Source: Pseudanabaena sp. PCC 6802
GTDB taxonomy: Bacteria; Cyanobacteriota; Cyanobacteriia; Pseudanabaenales; Pseudanabaenaceae
DNA: 64,000 nt
Direction of reading: 5' to 3'
NCBI RefSeq assembly: GCF_000332175.1
Contig: NZ_KB235910.1
Span: 798,278 to 862,277, forward strand
The notes below the pieces were generated by a model. The model did not search any database and had not been told where the DNA came from. It was given only the letters and a program-made list of their open reading frames with translations. Below are positions 46,080-55,909 of this stretch, piece by piece (within the stretch, counting starts at the first letter, position 1; each line of letters starts with the position of its first letter). The translations under genes and the position numbers were made by a program.

Positions 46080-47108
46080 TTATAGTCCTGGAGCAATACC
46101 TAATTTTTTACAATTGCGATTGCTAATTGTGGCATCGGATAAGATGGTTTTGCACAAAAATGCATACTCTAGATTGACATTACTGAGATTGACATTGTTG
46201 AGGTTAGCGTTGCTGAAATTGACACTGTCTAGATTAGCGTTGCTGAGATTGGCATTGCCCAGGTTCGCGCCACTAAGGTTAGCTTCGCTGAGATTGACGC
46301 TGCTCAGATTAGCCCCGCTGAGATTAGTATTGCTGAGATCCGCACCATTAAGGTTGGTACCGCTCAGGTTGCTGCGGTAGAAATTCATGCTGCTAAGATT
46401 TGTATAGCTGAGATCTGCATTGGTAAGAGAGATAACTGTATTATCTCTTTCGATTAGCTTCGCTTCCTGTAAAAACAAGAGCAGAAGACCCTTACGCTTG
46501 CTATCCAAGCTCTGCAAAGTAGTGATTGTCTTGGCGTGGGCAATTACTCTAACTTCATCGTTGTCTTTGGCCGTTCTCAGCTTGCGATCGAAAAGCAAAG
46601 CAGTCATGGTGTCGAAGTATCTATTTAAGCTCTCTTGTCTGGCATTATCCTGAACTAGCGCCTGCTCCCTTTGGGTAACAGCTTGATGTCCTTCAATCTC
46701 TCGTTGTTTAGAATGCTCCTGCAAGTAGACAATGCCAGATACTAGGGCAGCAGAAACCAATAGCACTTTCAGAGAATTCCACAGTTTCTTCTCTCGCAAC
46801 CCAGCCCTTCTCAAAGAATTATCGGAAGATGGGGTCGGTGCTTGTGGTTTAGATGGCGGCAAACTCATCAGACTGCTTTCCTTGCTATAGTTGGCGATCT
46901 CGGTTCGATCGGTGGGGCTAGAGTTAAGATCTTGCTTATCTGGCTTGTAATGCTCCAAATCCAATCTTTCATACCTTTTGACCAGGCCTTCCCATAGCTG
47001 CTTGACCTCAGTTGATGCTGCGTAGCTAGCTGCTGTATCAGGAGCTTGAGAGTTACTAGTACCGCTCTCCAAACTTACCTTTATGGTGTCTTGTTGCTCT
47101 TGTGACAT
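46080..47108 (-). CDS. Membrane-anchored pentapeptide-repeat protein
   Basis: The 342-residue protein has a hydrophilic N-terminus of about 110 residues (Ser/Pro/Lys-rich), one helix (LWNSLKVLLVSAALVSGIVY), a coiled coil (about 135-200), then about 22 pentapeptides of the form (L/N)SxANL with an unusual number of Ser and Asn. It ends CKTILSDATISNRNC, the same cap as the protein at 30739. Function is unknown. Confidence 0.85.
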   Translation of the reverse strand: MSQEQQDTIKVSLESGTSNSQAPDTAASYAASTEVKQLWEGLVKRYERLDLEHYKPDKQDLNSSPTDRTEIANYSKESSLMSLPPSKPQAPTPSSDNSLRRAGLREKKLWNSLKVLLVSAALVSGIVYLQEHSKQREIEGHQAVTQREQALVQDNARQESLNRYFDTMTALLFDRKLRTAKDNDEVRVIAHAKTITTLQSLDSKRKGLLLLFLQEAKLIERDNTVISLTNADLSYTNLSSMNFYRSNLSGTNLNGADLSNTNLSGANLSSVNLSEANLSGANLGNANLSNANLDSVNFSNANLNNVNLSNVNLEYAFLCKTILSDATISNRNCKKLGIAPGL

Positions 47109-47433
47109 GCCTGATACTCAAACCTTATTAATTACCTATGAATGCTATAGGCTGACTATACCCAGAATCAGCCCGAACTAAACTATTGCAAATTATTTCT
47201 GGGCAAATTTTTGGATCTCTGGCAAAATTTAAGCGATCGCTACAGATATAGCTATAGCCAACAGGCTTAGGACGGTGTGCAGGGGTGGAACACGGCAGTG
47301 GCTCTAGGGGGAAACCCCCAAGACCGCCCTGCCTCCCCTGCGTGGGTGCGCAGCCCCTGTCCTAACAGATCTGTCTATGGCTATATGTCTGGTGAATATG
47401 CGAGGATATGGAACATAGTGAGGAGTGCGAACA
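47109..47433. other. Intergenic stretch with a family A repeat
   Basis: It holds the family A copy at 47248-47385, HIP1 at 47233, and the ribosome site AGGAG (47421-47425) of alr. Nothing else is seen. Confidence 0.6.
47248..47385. repeat. Family A palindromic repeat, copy 2, with 49-bp inserted module
   Basis: It runs from TAGCTATAGCCAACAGGCTTA to CTAACAGATCTGTCTATGGCTATA, opposite to the copy at 714-2310. A 49-bp module (47286-47334, TGGAACACGGCAG...CGCCCTGCCT) sits between its GGGG and CCCC arms. The same module is in a family B copy at 55246-55294. Confidence 0.8.
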
Positions 47434-48591
47434 ATGTTGAAGCAAAATCATCGGGCTTGGGTAGAGATCGATCTATCTGCCATTAAGCATAATGTCAGCC
47501 AGCTTAAACGTTTACTATCGCCTCAGACAGAACTAATGGCGATCGTCAAAGCAGATGCCTACGGTCATGGTGCCATTGGTGTAAGTCAGGCAGCACTGCA
47601 AGCAGGTGCTAGTTGGCTGGGTGTTGCCACTATTCCCGAAGGTATTCAACTGCGTAATGCCGGAATTACTGCACCGATTTTAATTCTGGGGGCAACCAAT
47701 AGCGCCGATGAAGTTAGAGCGATCGCTGAATATCGCCTCCAACCTACAATTTGCACGCCCAAGCAGGCGCTTATATTTCACGAGATATTGCAAGAAATTG
47801 GCAGCCGTATTGCCGTTCACCTCAAAATCGATACGGGCATGTCTCGATTGGGTACGGATTGGCGATCGGCAACGGAGTTTGTCCAGTTGGTGACTAGCTT
47901 GCCGGAGCTAGAAGTCGAAAGTGTTTACTCCCACCTCGCCACCGCCGACGATTTGGATCGCACGATCTTAAACCAACAAAAACAAAGATTTACGACAGTC
48001 ATTAAGGCTTTGCAGGATGTCAGCATTTATCCACGCCGCCTTCACCTCGCTAACACGGCTGGGATGCTCACAGATCCCGATCTGCACTACGACATCGTGC
48101 GTCCCGGCTTAGGCATATATGGTTTATACCCTGCCCCACACCTCAAAGATGAAATCGAACTGCGCCCGGCTATGCAGGTAAAGGCAAGAATTACTCAAGT
48201 TAAGGAGATTGATGCTGGAAGTGGTGTCAGCTATGGCTATTCGTTTATTGCCCCTACTGATATGAAAGTTGCGACAGTGGCGATCGGTTACGCTGATGGC
48301 GTACCGCGCGGTTTGTCCGATCGCATCAAGGTTGTGGTACACGGTCAAACCGTGGCGCAGGTGGGGACAATTACTATGGATCAGTGTTTAATTGATGTTA
48401 CCCACGTTCCTGAGGTAGCGGTGGGAGATCCCGTGACTATTTTGGGTAAGGAGGATCTGACAACAGCCGACGATTGGGCAAAGGTTCTGGGCACGATCTC
48501 ATGGGAAATCCTCTGCGGCTTTAAGCATCGTTTACCCAGAATCTACGTTACGCAATCCGATCCAGTCAGCTATGTAGCTCGATCGCGGTAA
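47434..48591 (+). CDS. alr: Alanine racemase
   Basis: Alr makes D-alanine for peptidoglycan. The 385-residue PLP enzyme has AIVKADAYGHGA with the PLP lysine K39, KIDTGMSRLGTDW, and VSYGYSF with the catalytic tyrosine, then AIGYADGVPRGLS. I start at the ATG at 47434 because AGGAG lies 8 bases before it; an in-frame GTG at 47425 lies inside that ribosome site. Confidence 0.96.
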   Translation: MLKQNHRAWVEIDLSAIKHNVSQLKRLLSPQTELMAIVKADAYGHGAIGVSQAALQAGASWLGVATIPEGIQLRNAGITAPILILGATNSADEVRAIAEYRLQPTICTPKQALIFHEILQEIGSRIAVHLKIDTGMSRLGTDWRSATEFVQLVTSLPELEVESVYSHLATADDLDRTILNQQKQRFTTVIKALQDVSIYPRRLHLANTAGMLTDPDLHYDIVRPGLGIYGLYPAPHLKDEIELRPAMQVKARITQVKEIDAGSGVSYGYSFIAPTDMKVATVAIGYADGVPRGLSDRIKVVVHGQTVAQVGTITMDQCLIDVTHVPEVAVGDPVTILGKEDLTTADDWAKVLGTISWEILCGFKHRLPRIYVTQSDPVSYVARSR

Positions 48592-48728
48592 ATCCAGGGA
48601 TCTGCGATCGAATCATCCCAATTCCTCAAAGTTGGGCTATGCATAAATCTCTTTAGGGGCGAATGGCATTCGCCTTTACAATTGGTATGCTATTAACCTG
48701 CATTCCCGTACAAGAGTAAAGAGAACTA

Positions 48729-50942
48729 ATGTCAGGCGCGCCTCCCAATTTACTGACGGCACTGAAACAATACTTTGGGTACGATAGTTTCCGCCCTGGG
48801 CAACAGGAGATTATTACGGCGCTGCTAGAGCGACAGGACGTGCTGGCAATCATGCCAACTGGAGGCGGTAAGTCAATGTGCTTTCAGCTACCTGCGGTGG
48901 TACAGCCGGGCATTACCCTGGTTGTCTCACCCCTGGTTGCCTTGATGCAAGATCAAGTATCCGCGCTCAGGAATAATGGGATTCCCGCTACTTTCCTGAA
49001 TAGCACGCTCGCCAGAGATGAGAAATGGGAGCGATCGCAGGCGATTCTCAACCGTGAAATCCGACTGGTTTATGTGGCTCCTGAAAGCCTCTTTACGGAT
49101 AAATTCCTGACTTTTCTCGATCGCATCGCCTCAGAAGTTGGGATCGCAGCCTTTGCCATTGACGAAGCCCATTGCGTCTCAGAATGGGGGCACGATTTTC
49201 GTCCTGAATATCGGCAACTCGGTCAACTGCGCCAACGTTATCCCAACGTACCTGCGATCGCCCTGACTGCCACTGCCACTGCGCGCGTGCAGCAGGATAT
49301 CCTCACACAATTACAACTGCGCGATCCTTTAGTACATGTTTCTAGCTTCGATCGCCAGAATCTCTATTATGAAGTGCTTCCTAAAAAAGGCGATCGACAG
49401 TCCTACGAAATGCTTTTATCGCAGATCCAGCGCATAAATGGGGCGGGTATTGTCTACTGTCTCAGTCGCAAACGAGTAGAAGAAGTTGCGCGCAAGCTCC
49501 AAATGGATGGCATTACCGCCTTACCTTACCATGCGGGGATGGAGAGCGGCGATCGCGCCGAAAATCAAACGCGCTGGATCCGCGACGACGTGCGCGTAAT
49601 GGTTGCTACGATTGCGTTTGGCATGGGCATTAACAAGCCGGATGTCAGATTTGTCATCCACTACGACCTACCGCGCAATATTGAAGGATACTACCAAGAA
49701 TCAGGCAGAGCGGGGAGGGATGGCGATCCCGCCAAATGTACTCTATTTTTTGGCTTGCAGGATATCGAAATTATCAAGTTTTTGATCGAGCAGAAAGTCG
49801 ATCCGCAGACAAACGATCCGCTGGAGCAGGAACAGCGGATTGCATATCAGCAACTCAATCAGACGATTGACTATGCCGAGGGCACAGAATGTCGGCGCAG
49901 TATTCTATTGCGCTACTTTGGGGAGAGTTTTGCTGGTAATTGCGGGCAGTGCGACAACTGTCGCTCGCCGAAGCCCATGGAAGATTGGACGGTAGAAGCG
50001 CAGAAATTTCTCTCCTGTGTCGTCCGCGTCAAGGAGCGCTTTGGCATGGCGTATATTATCGATATATTGCGGGGTTCTCGCAAGGAGAAAATTATCCAGA
50101 ACGGGCACGATTTGCTTTCTACCTATGGCATTGGCAAGGATCGCAGTGTAGATGAATGGAGGACTTTGGGGCGATCGCTGTTGCATCAGGGTCTACTAGA
50201 CCAAACCACCGATGGCTATCCCATTCTCAAACTCAATGCTAAAAGCTGGGAAGTACTGCGCCAGCAGCGCCCTGTAACCATCGCGATCGCCAGGCGCACT
50301 ACACCTGAGAAATCCGATGGAATAGAAACAGCAGAAGCGACCATAGATACAATCCTATATGAAAAGCTGCGAAAACTGCGCAAGCGCTTGGCAGAGGAGC
50401 AGTCCGTTCCACCATATGCTGTCTTTCACGATGGGACATTGCGCCTGATGGCACAGCACCAACCAACTAGCCTGGAAGCATTTGGTAAATTATCGGGCAT
50501 CGGCGATCGCAAGCGATCGCAGTATGGCGAAACCGTCATCCAACTAATTCAGGCACATCAGCAGGACTATCCTTTCCATCCACCCCAACCAACATTTTCG
50601 CGATCGCCTAGATCTTCGGCTAGTTCGCTTTCCGAAACCGCCTTAGAGAGTCTTACCCTATTTCAACAAGGCTTGGATATAGGGCAAATCGCTCAAAGAC
50701 GCGGGCTAAAGCCGCCCACAATTTGGACGCATCTTACTGAAGCCGTGCGCTTAAATCTAATATCCGCATCATCAGAAATTGAGAGAATTATCCCGCAGTC
50801 ATCTCAGAATGAGATTATTGTAGCGATCGAAACTGTCGGTACAGAATCGCTGCGCAATATCTTCGACCATCTCAAGGGCAAATACACCTACGACCAAATT
50901 CGCATGACATTGGTATTGTGGGGGCGATCGCAAACCACATAA
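48729..50942 (+). CDS. recQ: RecQ ATP-dependent DNA helicase
   Basis: The 737-residue superfamily 2 helicase has Walker [13 protein letters not shown] (44-55), [17 protein letters not shown] (from about 145), motif V/VI ([28 protein letters not shown]), a four-cysteine zinc site ([18 protein letters not shown], about 386-410), an RQC winged-helix region and an HRDC domain (about 540-615). A C-terminal helix-turn-helix segment (about 640-690) follows, as in other bacterial RecQ. It unwinds DNA in recombination and repair. Confidence 0.97.
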   Translation: MSGAPPNLLTALKQYFGYDSFRPGQQEIITALLERQDVLAIMPTGGGKSMCFQLPAVVQPGITLVVSPLVALMQDQVSALRNNGIPATFLNSTLARDEKWERSQAILNREIRLVYVAPESLFTDKFLTFLDRIASEVGIAAFAIDEAHCVSEWGHDFRPEYRQLGQLRQRYPNVPAIALTATATARVQQDILTQLQLRDPLVHVSSFDRQNLYYEVLPKKGDRQSYEMLLSQIQRINGAGIVYCLSRKRVEEVARKLQMDGITALPYHAGMESGDRAENQTRWIRDDVRVMVATIAFGMGINKPDVRFVIHYDLPRNIEGYYQESGRAGRDGDPAKCTLFFGLQDIEIIKFLIEQKVDPQTNDPLEQEQRIAYQQLNQTIDYAEGTECRRSILLRYFGESFAGNCGQCDNCRSPKPMEDWTVEAQKFLSCVVRVKERFGMAYIIDILRGSRKEKIIQNGHDLLSTYGIGKDRSVDEWRTLGRSLLHQGLLDQTTDGYPILKLNAKSWEVLRQQRPVTIAIARRTTPEKSDGIETAEATIDTILYEKLRKLRKRLAEEQSVPPYAVFHDGTLRLMAQHQPTSLEAFGKLSGIGDRKRSQYGETVIQLIQAHQQDYPFHPPQPTFSRSPRSSASSLSETALESLTLFQQGLDIGQIAQRRGLKPPTIWTHLTEAVRLNLISASSEIERIIPQSSQNEIIVAIETVGTESLRNIFDHLKGKYTYDQIRMTLVLWGRSQTT

Positions 50943-50992
50943 TTAAGTAGCGGGTTTGTGGCTCGTCCGCGATCGCTTATAGATCTTGTTCG

Positions 50993-51571
50993 TTATTCGC
51001 TAATCACAATTTCAATCCGCCGATTGCTTTTGCGATTGGTATCGGTATCATTCGTCGCGATCGGACGGCTATTCCCATACCCCACAGCGATCCAGTTGTA
51101 GGTATTCTCACCCCGTAGCTTTATCAGGTAATCTTTAACTGCTACAGCTCGTTGGTAGGAAATATCAAGCGGGTTGCTAGCAGTCGTTGCTCCTGTATTC
51201 TCACCTGAAACAGAAATGTCGGTGTGTCCCCCAATGCGTATGCTTTTACCTGTTGATAGGGGTAATTGGGCGGCTATCCGATCCAAGAGCTTGTAACCAT
51301 CAGGCAGAATAGTTGCTCGATCTGGCTCAAATAAGGCATCAGCGGACAGTGTAAATACTTGTTTTTTAGGGCTGAGTGTCGTTGGATCGGGTTGCCAGAT
51401 CAGTCCGGGTTGCCACATGGCACCAATGACTCCAACTATAGCTGCCGCACCCATGCCAATACCTAGAACTAAAAGACGAAAAATAAACGTCAGAAATGGA
51501 CGTTCTGGGTTAGCCGACCTGTTTTTGGGGGTGAGTGAGGGGGATGTTTCTGTCACAATAAGTACTCCCAA
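50993..51571 (-). CDS. OmpA-family peptidoglycan-associating protein
   Basis: The 192-residue protein has one N-terminal helix (FIFRLLVLGIGMGAAAIVGV) and an OmpA C-like domain (FEPDRATILPDGYKLLDRIA, IRIGGHTDIS, SYQRAVAVKDYLI, NRKSNRRIEIVI) that binds peptidoglycan diaminopimelate. The C-terminal NRRIEI is standard. The start is uncertain: TTG at 51571 or GTG at 51556. It lies just downstream of ruvA on the map but upstream in transcription. Confidence 0.88.
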   Translation of the reverse strand: MGVLIVTETSPSLTPKNRSANPERPFLTFIFRLLVLGIGMGAAAIVGVIGAMWQPGLIWQPDPTTLSPKKQVFTLSADALFEPDRATILPDGYKLLDRIAAQLPLSTGKSIRIGGHTDISVSGENTGATTASNPLDISYQRAVAVKDYLIKLRGENTYNWIAVGYGNSRPIATNDTDTNRKSNRRIEIVISE

Positions 51572-51631
51572 ATTGCTAGTTCCTCATCAGACCTAGTGTA
51601 ACTGATGATGGCAAATTGCCAAAATTCTGCT

Positions 51632-52264
51632 TTAACTCTTACTGAGCCAGGTAATTGCGGCTTTTAGCCACGCTTCAATATCCTGACTTTGCGACAATGC
51701 GGGGGATGCCGCCAGGTGACGCAATGCTTCGCCAATCTCTGTGGGCGTATATCCTAACGCCAGCAGAGTCATCTCCACATCTTCTTGCACGACCGATGCA
51801 ACAGGGATCGTTACCCCCACCTGCTGCCGCCAATCTGCTAGTTTTGTTTTAAGTTCTAAAGCCAGCCTTTCTGCTGTTTTATTCCCAACACCAGGTGTAA
51901 GACTGAGGATGCGGCTATTACCCGTGACGATCGCTTTCACCAGATCCTGCAAACCAAGTGTATTCAGCAGTGCCATTGCCATTTGTGCCCCCACACCTGT
52001 CACGCCAATTAGCTGGCGGAATAAATCCCGTTCGGCGACACTGATGAAGCCATACAGAACCGTTTGGTCTTCGCGCACTTGCATGTGGGTAAATAACTTT
52101 ACTGCATTACCCTCGGGCGGCATTTGCTTGGCAGCGCTCGCAGTAATAACTAAATCGTACCCAACATCTCTGACATCTAGCGTCAGAATGTAGCAAGGTG
52201 ATGTTTTACGCGATGAATCTTGAGCTTTCAACGTTGCGATCGCACCACGCAGATATCCAATCAT
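51632..52264 (-). CDS. ruvA: Holliday junction branch-migration protein RuvA
   Basis: RuvA binds four-way junctions and loads RuvB. The 210-residue protein has MIGYLRGAIATL, the OB-fold domain, two helix-hairpin-helix segments (LIGVTGVGAQMAMALLNTLG and LSLTPGVGNKTAERLALEL) and the C-terminal RuvB-contact domain (ALLALGYTPTEIGEALRHL). It starts five bases after the stop of the coiled-coil gene upstream. Confidence 0.97.
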   Translation of the reverse strand: MIGYLRGAIATLKAQDSSRKTSPCYILTLDVRDVGYDLVITASAAKQMPPEGNAVKLFTHMQVREDQTVLYGFISVAERDLFRQLIGVTGVGAQMAMALLNTLGLQDLVKAIVTGNSRILSLTPGVGNKTAERLALELKTKLADWRQQVGVTIPVASVVQEDVEMTLLALGYTPTEIGEALRHLAASPALSQSQDIEAWLKAAITWLSKS

Positions 52265-52268
52265 CGAC

Positions 52269-53249
52269 TCATCGACATTGTAGAGGTGGAAACTTGGGTA
52301 GTTTCACCGCTGAGAAAGAGTTAGTTGCTCGATGTCGGCTGCGATCGATTAAAGGAGCTGGACCTGCCTGCTTGGTAGCTTTGCTAAGTACTTGCATAAA
52401 ATGAGGCGTAGTTACCTGAGGCAAGATCAGGTGATTGGCATAGTCACTAATTTGATTTTGATTGGGAATCGGTTGGCTGAAAGTTCGATCTGCGGGAACT
52501 TCAATAGCGGGTGCTTCTAGGGACGGTAATGACGGCTCTGTAGTATCGCTAGTTCGAGATTCCAGCGGTAAATTCAGCTTGTTGGCAAGCTGCTCTACTG
52601 GTGAAATTGATATTTCTGGTAGTTCGGATATATCAATTTCATCTTCATCAATTTCATCAATACGGGAGAAATGCTTACCAGTTGAGGTAAGCACTGCATC
52701 TGGCGTTTCTGCGGATAAATTTACCTCGATCTCATTCGATAAAGATGATACCCATGTATCAGTGATATTTTGCGATAAACTTACCACATCCTCAAGATTG
52801 CCAAGATCGTCGTACGTAGATTTGCGCGCGGTCTCGGACGCTGAAGCTTCGGATGACATTACCAGATCGTCCCTTTCTTCTCCATCCAAAAACCGTTCGA
52901 GCAATGCTTTAAGCTGAGATACTTGCTTCTGTTCGCGTTTGAGGTGCGTGCGCAGGAACTCGCATCTAGCCGTAGATTGCTCCAACTGCTCGCTCTTGTC
53001 AGCCAGATCGCTTTCTAGCTGAGCAATCCGATCTTGAAAACATTTTGCCCGATCGTTCTGTTCCTGTATCGCACTTTCCGATCGCACTAGTTCTTCCTGC
53101 GCTTGCTTTAGCAACAGATAAGCTTCCGCGCGCTTACGATCGCAATTGTGAAGCCGCTGTTGCAAGTCCTCTGTTTCATGTTCTGCCTGCTCTGTCTGGT
53201 GAGGCGTTGGAACAACCTCTGGGGAATTACCAATTTCAGCCTGACTCAT
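52269..53249 (-). CDS. Unknown coiled-coil protein upstream of ruvA
   Basis: No family is recognised. The 326-residue protein is helical and charged over the first 125 residues (heptads in HDCDRKRAEAYLLLKQAQEE-like sequence), then acidic and Ser/Glu-rich (DEIDEDEIDISELPEI), with a C-terminal tail SHRATNSFSAVKLPKFPPL. No membrane segment. It is probably co-transcribed with ruvA (4-bp gap). Confidence 0.6.
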   Translation of the reverse strand: MSQAEIGNSPEVVPTPHQTEQAEHETEDLQQRLHNCDRKRAEAYLLLKQAQEELVRSESAIQEQNDRAKCFQDRIAQLESDLADKSEQLEQSTARCEFLRTHLKREQKQVSQLKALLERFLDGEERDDLVMSSEASASETARKSTYDDLGNLEDVVSLSQNITDTWVSSLSNEIEVNLSAETPDAVLTSTGKHFSRIDEIDEDEIDISELPEISISPVEQLANKLNLPLESRTSDTTEPSLPSLEAPAIEVPADRTFSQPIPNQNQISDYANHLILPQVTTPHFMQVLSKATKQAGPAPLIDRSRHRATNSFSAVKLPKFPPLQCR

Positions 53250-53551
53250 GGCGCGTTCTTAGGTTCAAAACAACTCTTAATAGCTGCAGACTTACGAGTT
53301 TACAGGTTAATTAGGTTAATACACAATGCTTAGAGGCGCAACCCCTAAGTAATGGTTCTAGCTCTGCAACCTATTCTGCAACTCGTATCTATAGCTATGT
53401 TTGCAAATCCTAACTTAGAAATTACTATTTTTTGTTATCAGCTTATACAAAACAGCGAATTCTTACAATTCGACACAAAATCTAATAGCAATAACTCATA
53501 TTTATATAAGTTAAGTAAAGCAACCTTTGCAAAGAAATTAAGGAATTTCAA
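53250..53551. other. AT-rich intergenic region before nadK
   Basis: No gene or palindrome is seen. It is clearly richer in A and T than its flanks, has tandem GGTTAATTA/GGTTAAT at 53305-53320 and a ribosome site AAGGAA 8 bases before the nadK start. It probably carries divergent promoters. Confidence 0.45.
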
Positions 53552-54478
53552 GTGAAACTAAGCAAAGCAATTATTGCCTATAAATCTGGAAGTCCAACCA
53601 GTCGCAGTTGGGCGGAAAAGTGCGCCCTGGAACTGGAAAATTTGGGCTGTAAGGTATTGATGGGGCCGAGTGGGGCAACTGATAATCCCTACCCGGTATT
53701 TCTGGAGTCCATGCAAGACATAGATCTAGCTTTGGTACTGGGTGGTGATGGCTCGACGCTGGGAGCAGCAAGGTATCTGGCGGAGCGATCGGTGCCGATT
53801 TTAGCAATAAATACGGGCGGTCATCTTGGTTTTTTAACCCAATCCGCGGAGGAGTGTGCTGACACAGAAGCCATCTGGGAGAGGCTGCGTACCGATCGCT
53901 TTGCCATTGAAAAAAGGATGATGTTACAAGCACACACGATCACAGTCGATCCGAGCTATGGTACACCTGTCGGCCACAACTGCGGGCCTTTTCTTTGCCT
54001 CAATGAAATGTGTGTCAAACCGGGGTCTCCCGATCGCATGGTTACCGCAGCCTTAGAGCTAGATATTGATGGTGAAATCGTCGATCAGTATCACGGCGAT
54101 GGGTTGATCGTTGCTACACCTACTGGTTCTACCTCCTATACCGTGGCTGCTAGCGGGCCAATCTTGCATCCAGGTATGGACGCGATCGCCATCACGCCAA
54201 TTTGCCCTTTAAGTCTTTCCAGCCGAGCGATTGTTCTGCCACCGCGTCTACTGGTGAGTATTTGGCCGCTAGATAATAACGACCTCAGCCTCAAACTATG
54301 GACAGATGGCGTACTAGCCACTTCGGTCTTACCTGGACAGCGTGTAGATATTCGGATGGCAGATTGTCAGGCTCAGTTCGTTATCCTGCGAGATAACTAT
54401 TCCTATTACCAGGCTTTACGCGAAAAGCTATTGTGGACGGGGGCGCGGGTTCGCTATCAAAATAAACACCGCAGTTAG
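53552..54478 (+). CDS. nadK: NAD kinase
   Basis: The enzyme phosphorylates NAD+ to NADP+. The 308-residue protein has the LGGDGSTLGAARYL motif (NAD kinase GGDG), NTGGHLGFLT, GDGLIVATPTGSTSYTVAASG and NDLSLKLWTDG. Length and motifs are normal for the group with about 305 residues in cyanobacteria, which usually have two NAD kinases. The start is GTG, preceded by AAGGAA. Confidence 0.96.
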   Translation: MKLSKAIIAYKSGSPTSRSWAEKCALELENLGCKVLMGPSGATDNPYPVFLESMQDIDLALVLGGDGSTLGAARYLAERSVPILAINTGGHLGFLTQSAEECADTEAIWERLRTDRFAIEKRMMLQAHTITVDPSYGTPVGHNCGPFLCLNEMCVKPGSPDRMVTAALELDIDGEIVDQYHGDGLIVATPTGSTSYTVAASGPILHPGMDAIAITPICPLSLSSRAIVLPPRLLVSIWPLDNNDLSLKLWTDGVLATSVLPGQRVDIRMADCQAQFVILRDNYSYYQALREKLLWTGARVRYQNKHRS

Positions 54479-54504
54479 CGCTCTGTACGAACTATCTGTA
54501 CGTA

Positions 54505-55137
54505 CTAATAGTTAGCTTTTAATGTTTGCAAACTAGCTGCACAAAGGGGAGATAGCTTCTCAGCTTCTTTGGCTAAAAAGGTGCAGGTAAACACGAACTT
54601 TTTGCTGTCCTTGCCCGTAAAAAAGTAGAGTATCTGTCGCACTTGCTTGCCGAGTTGTTCTGATTCCGTCGCGATCGCCACGCCAGTCATACCCGAGTTA
54701 GTCTTAAACTCTGACTGATTAATGCGCTGGAACCCCTTGAACGCCCTGGCGATCGATTTGAGTTCGATCTCGATATATTCACTTAAGCTGCCCGCATAGG
54801 TATCATCAATTAGCGTCAAGCTGGCAACTGGCATTTCTGTGGCATCAGAGACAAAAGCAGAGGACAAGCCTGGTATATCTTTCTTAACCCAGTCCTTGGG
54901 CGGTTGTAAAGATAAGCCAGTTTTAGCATAGGTATGGGCTTGCCCCAGAGGTATTTCCTCGTTAGTTTGCAGGTTAATTGGTGGTATGGATGTTGAGGGT
55001 TTATTAGTGGTTTCAGCCTGAGAAGTATTAACAGGGGAAGAATTGCACCCAGATAGTAGCGATGTTGCAAATGCTAGATATATAAATAGTGCAAATAACT
55101 TTAGGGTCGAGTTAGCAGATTTCATCATTTTTGCCAA
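54505..55137 (-). CDS. Lipoprotein with PsbP/DcrB-like domain
   Basis: The 210-residue precursor has a lipobox (SLLSGCNSS, Cys31). After a Thr/Ser/Asn linker, the domain from about 65 (YAKTGLSLQPPKDW..) looks like the Mog1/PsbP-like fold shared by PsbP and DcrB lipoproteins. That assignment rests on pattern only. Start may be M1, M4 or M5. It is convergent with nadK and preceded by a family B repeat. Confidence 0.65.
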   Translation of the reverse strand: MAKMMKSANSTLKLFALFIYLAFATSLLSGCNSSPVNTSQAETTNKPSTSIPPINLQTNEEIPLGQAHTYAKTGLSLQPPKDWVKKDIPGLSSAFVSDATEMPVASLTLIDDTYAGSLSEYIEIELKSIARAFKGFQRINQSEFKTNSGMTGVAIATESEQLGKQVRQILYFFTGKDSKKFVFTCTFLAKEAEKLSPLCAASLQTLKANY

Positions 55138-55185
55138 ACCATTCTCCTTGACACTATAGCAACCTAAATCGCAAAAGAAGCCATA

Positions 55186-55318
55186 TATAGCGGTTTTCAG
55201 ATGAAAACGAGAAGGGGGGTTGGGGGCGTTGCCCCCAAGAAGGGGAGGCAGGGCGGTCTTGGGGGTTCCCCGCTAGAGCCACTGCCGTGTTCCACCCCTT
55301 CACCCCGTTCGATCTGTC
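55186..55318. repeat. Family B palindromic repeat, copy 3, with 49-bp inserted module
   Basis: The left end TATAGCGGTTTTCAGATG and the hairpin GGGGGCGTTGCCCCC are intact. The right part continues CCACCCCTTCACCCCGTTC but the terminal CTATA is missing. A 49-bp module (55246-55294) fills the middle; its reverse complement matches 47286-47334 at 47 of 49 positions. Confidence 0.85.
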
Positions 55319-55393
55319 GTGTTTACTGTTCAAATTGGTATAACTTTCACAAATCATTTTGGATTACTAATGTGTATAATCGGAGTCGAAAAT

Positions 55394-55909
55394 ATGCACG
55401 ATAAATCTGCCCCAACTTTCCCCAGGAATCTTATCCTTGCAGGATTATTGACTTTTGGGGCATCATTCTTTTACCCCTTTATCAATTCGCAGGGAGCAGC
55501 CCTTGCGCAGCGATCGCTGCTAGAGCCAGCTCCCACAAATGAGGCAAATAGCGATCGCACATGTCAAAGCATCCCATCTGCCAGCCCGTTTATCAGAACG
55601 GAGTTATTTTTTGGTTCGCTCAAGCCCAATGGTTCTGAAGTAAACGATCTGGAATTCCAGAAATTCATCAACAATGAAGTTACACCGCGCTTCCCAGATG
55701 GATTAACGATTCTATTCGGTCTAGGACAATTCAAGAACTCGCGAGGAACGATCGTCAAAGAGAATTCTCGACTGCTGGTATTACTCTATCCGATAGATCG
55801 CCAGGATGATAGCAGTCAAAAAATCGAACAAATTCGCAAGATTTACAAATGCAAATTCCAGCAGGAATCAGTACTGCGCTCCGACAATCGCTCCTGCGTC
55901 TCATTTTAG
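55394..55909 (+). CDS. Secreted DUF3574-family protein
   Basis: The 171-residue precursor has a signal peptide (about 1-36, ending AALAQ). The domain (RTELFFGSLKPNGSEV, FINNEVTPRFPDGLTILFG, QSLLVLLYPIDRQDD in outline, IRKIYKCKFQQESVLR) matches DUF3574, a family of unknown function found in exported bacterial proteins. I start at the ATG at 55394, since the signal peptide begins there. The last codons overlap the 3' end of the convergent Uma2 gene by four bases. Confidence 0.75.
   Translation: MHDKSAPTFPRNLILAGLLTFGASFFYPFINSQGAALAQRSLLEPAPTNEANSDRTCQSIPSASPFIRTELFFGSLKPNGSEVNDLEFQKFINNEVTPRFPDGLTILFGLGQFKNSRGTIVKENSRLLVLLYPIDRQDDSSQKIEQIRKIYKCKFQQESVLRSDNRSCVSF

Noticed and set aside
46114-46380. 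Plus-strand open frame opposite the pentapeptide gene (Leu/Arg repeats)
   Set aside because: It is the antisense shadow of the pentapeptide repeats; the minus-strand protein explains the sequence.
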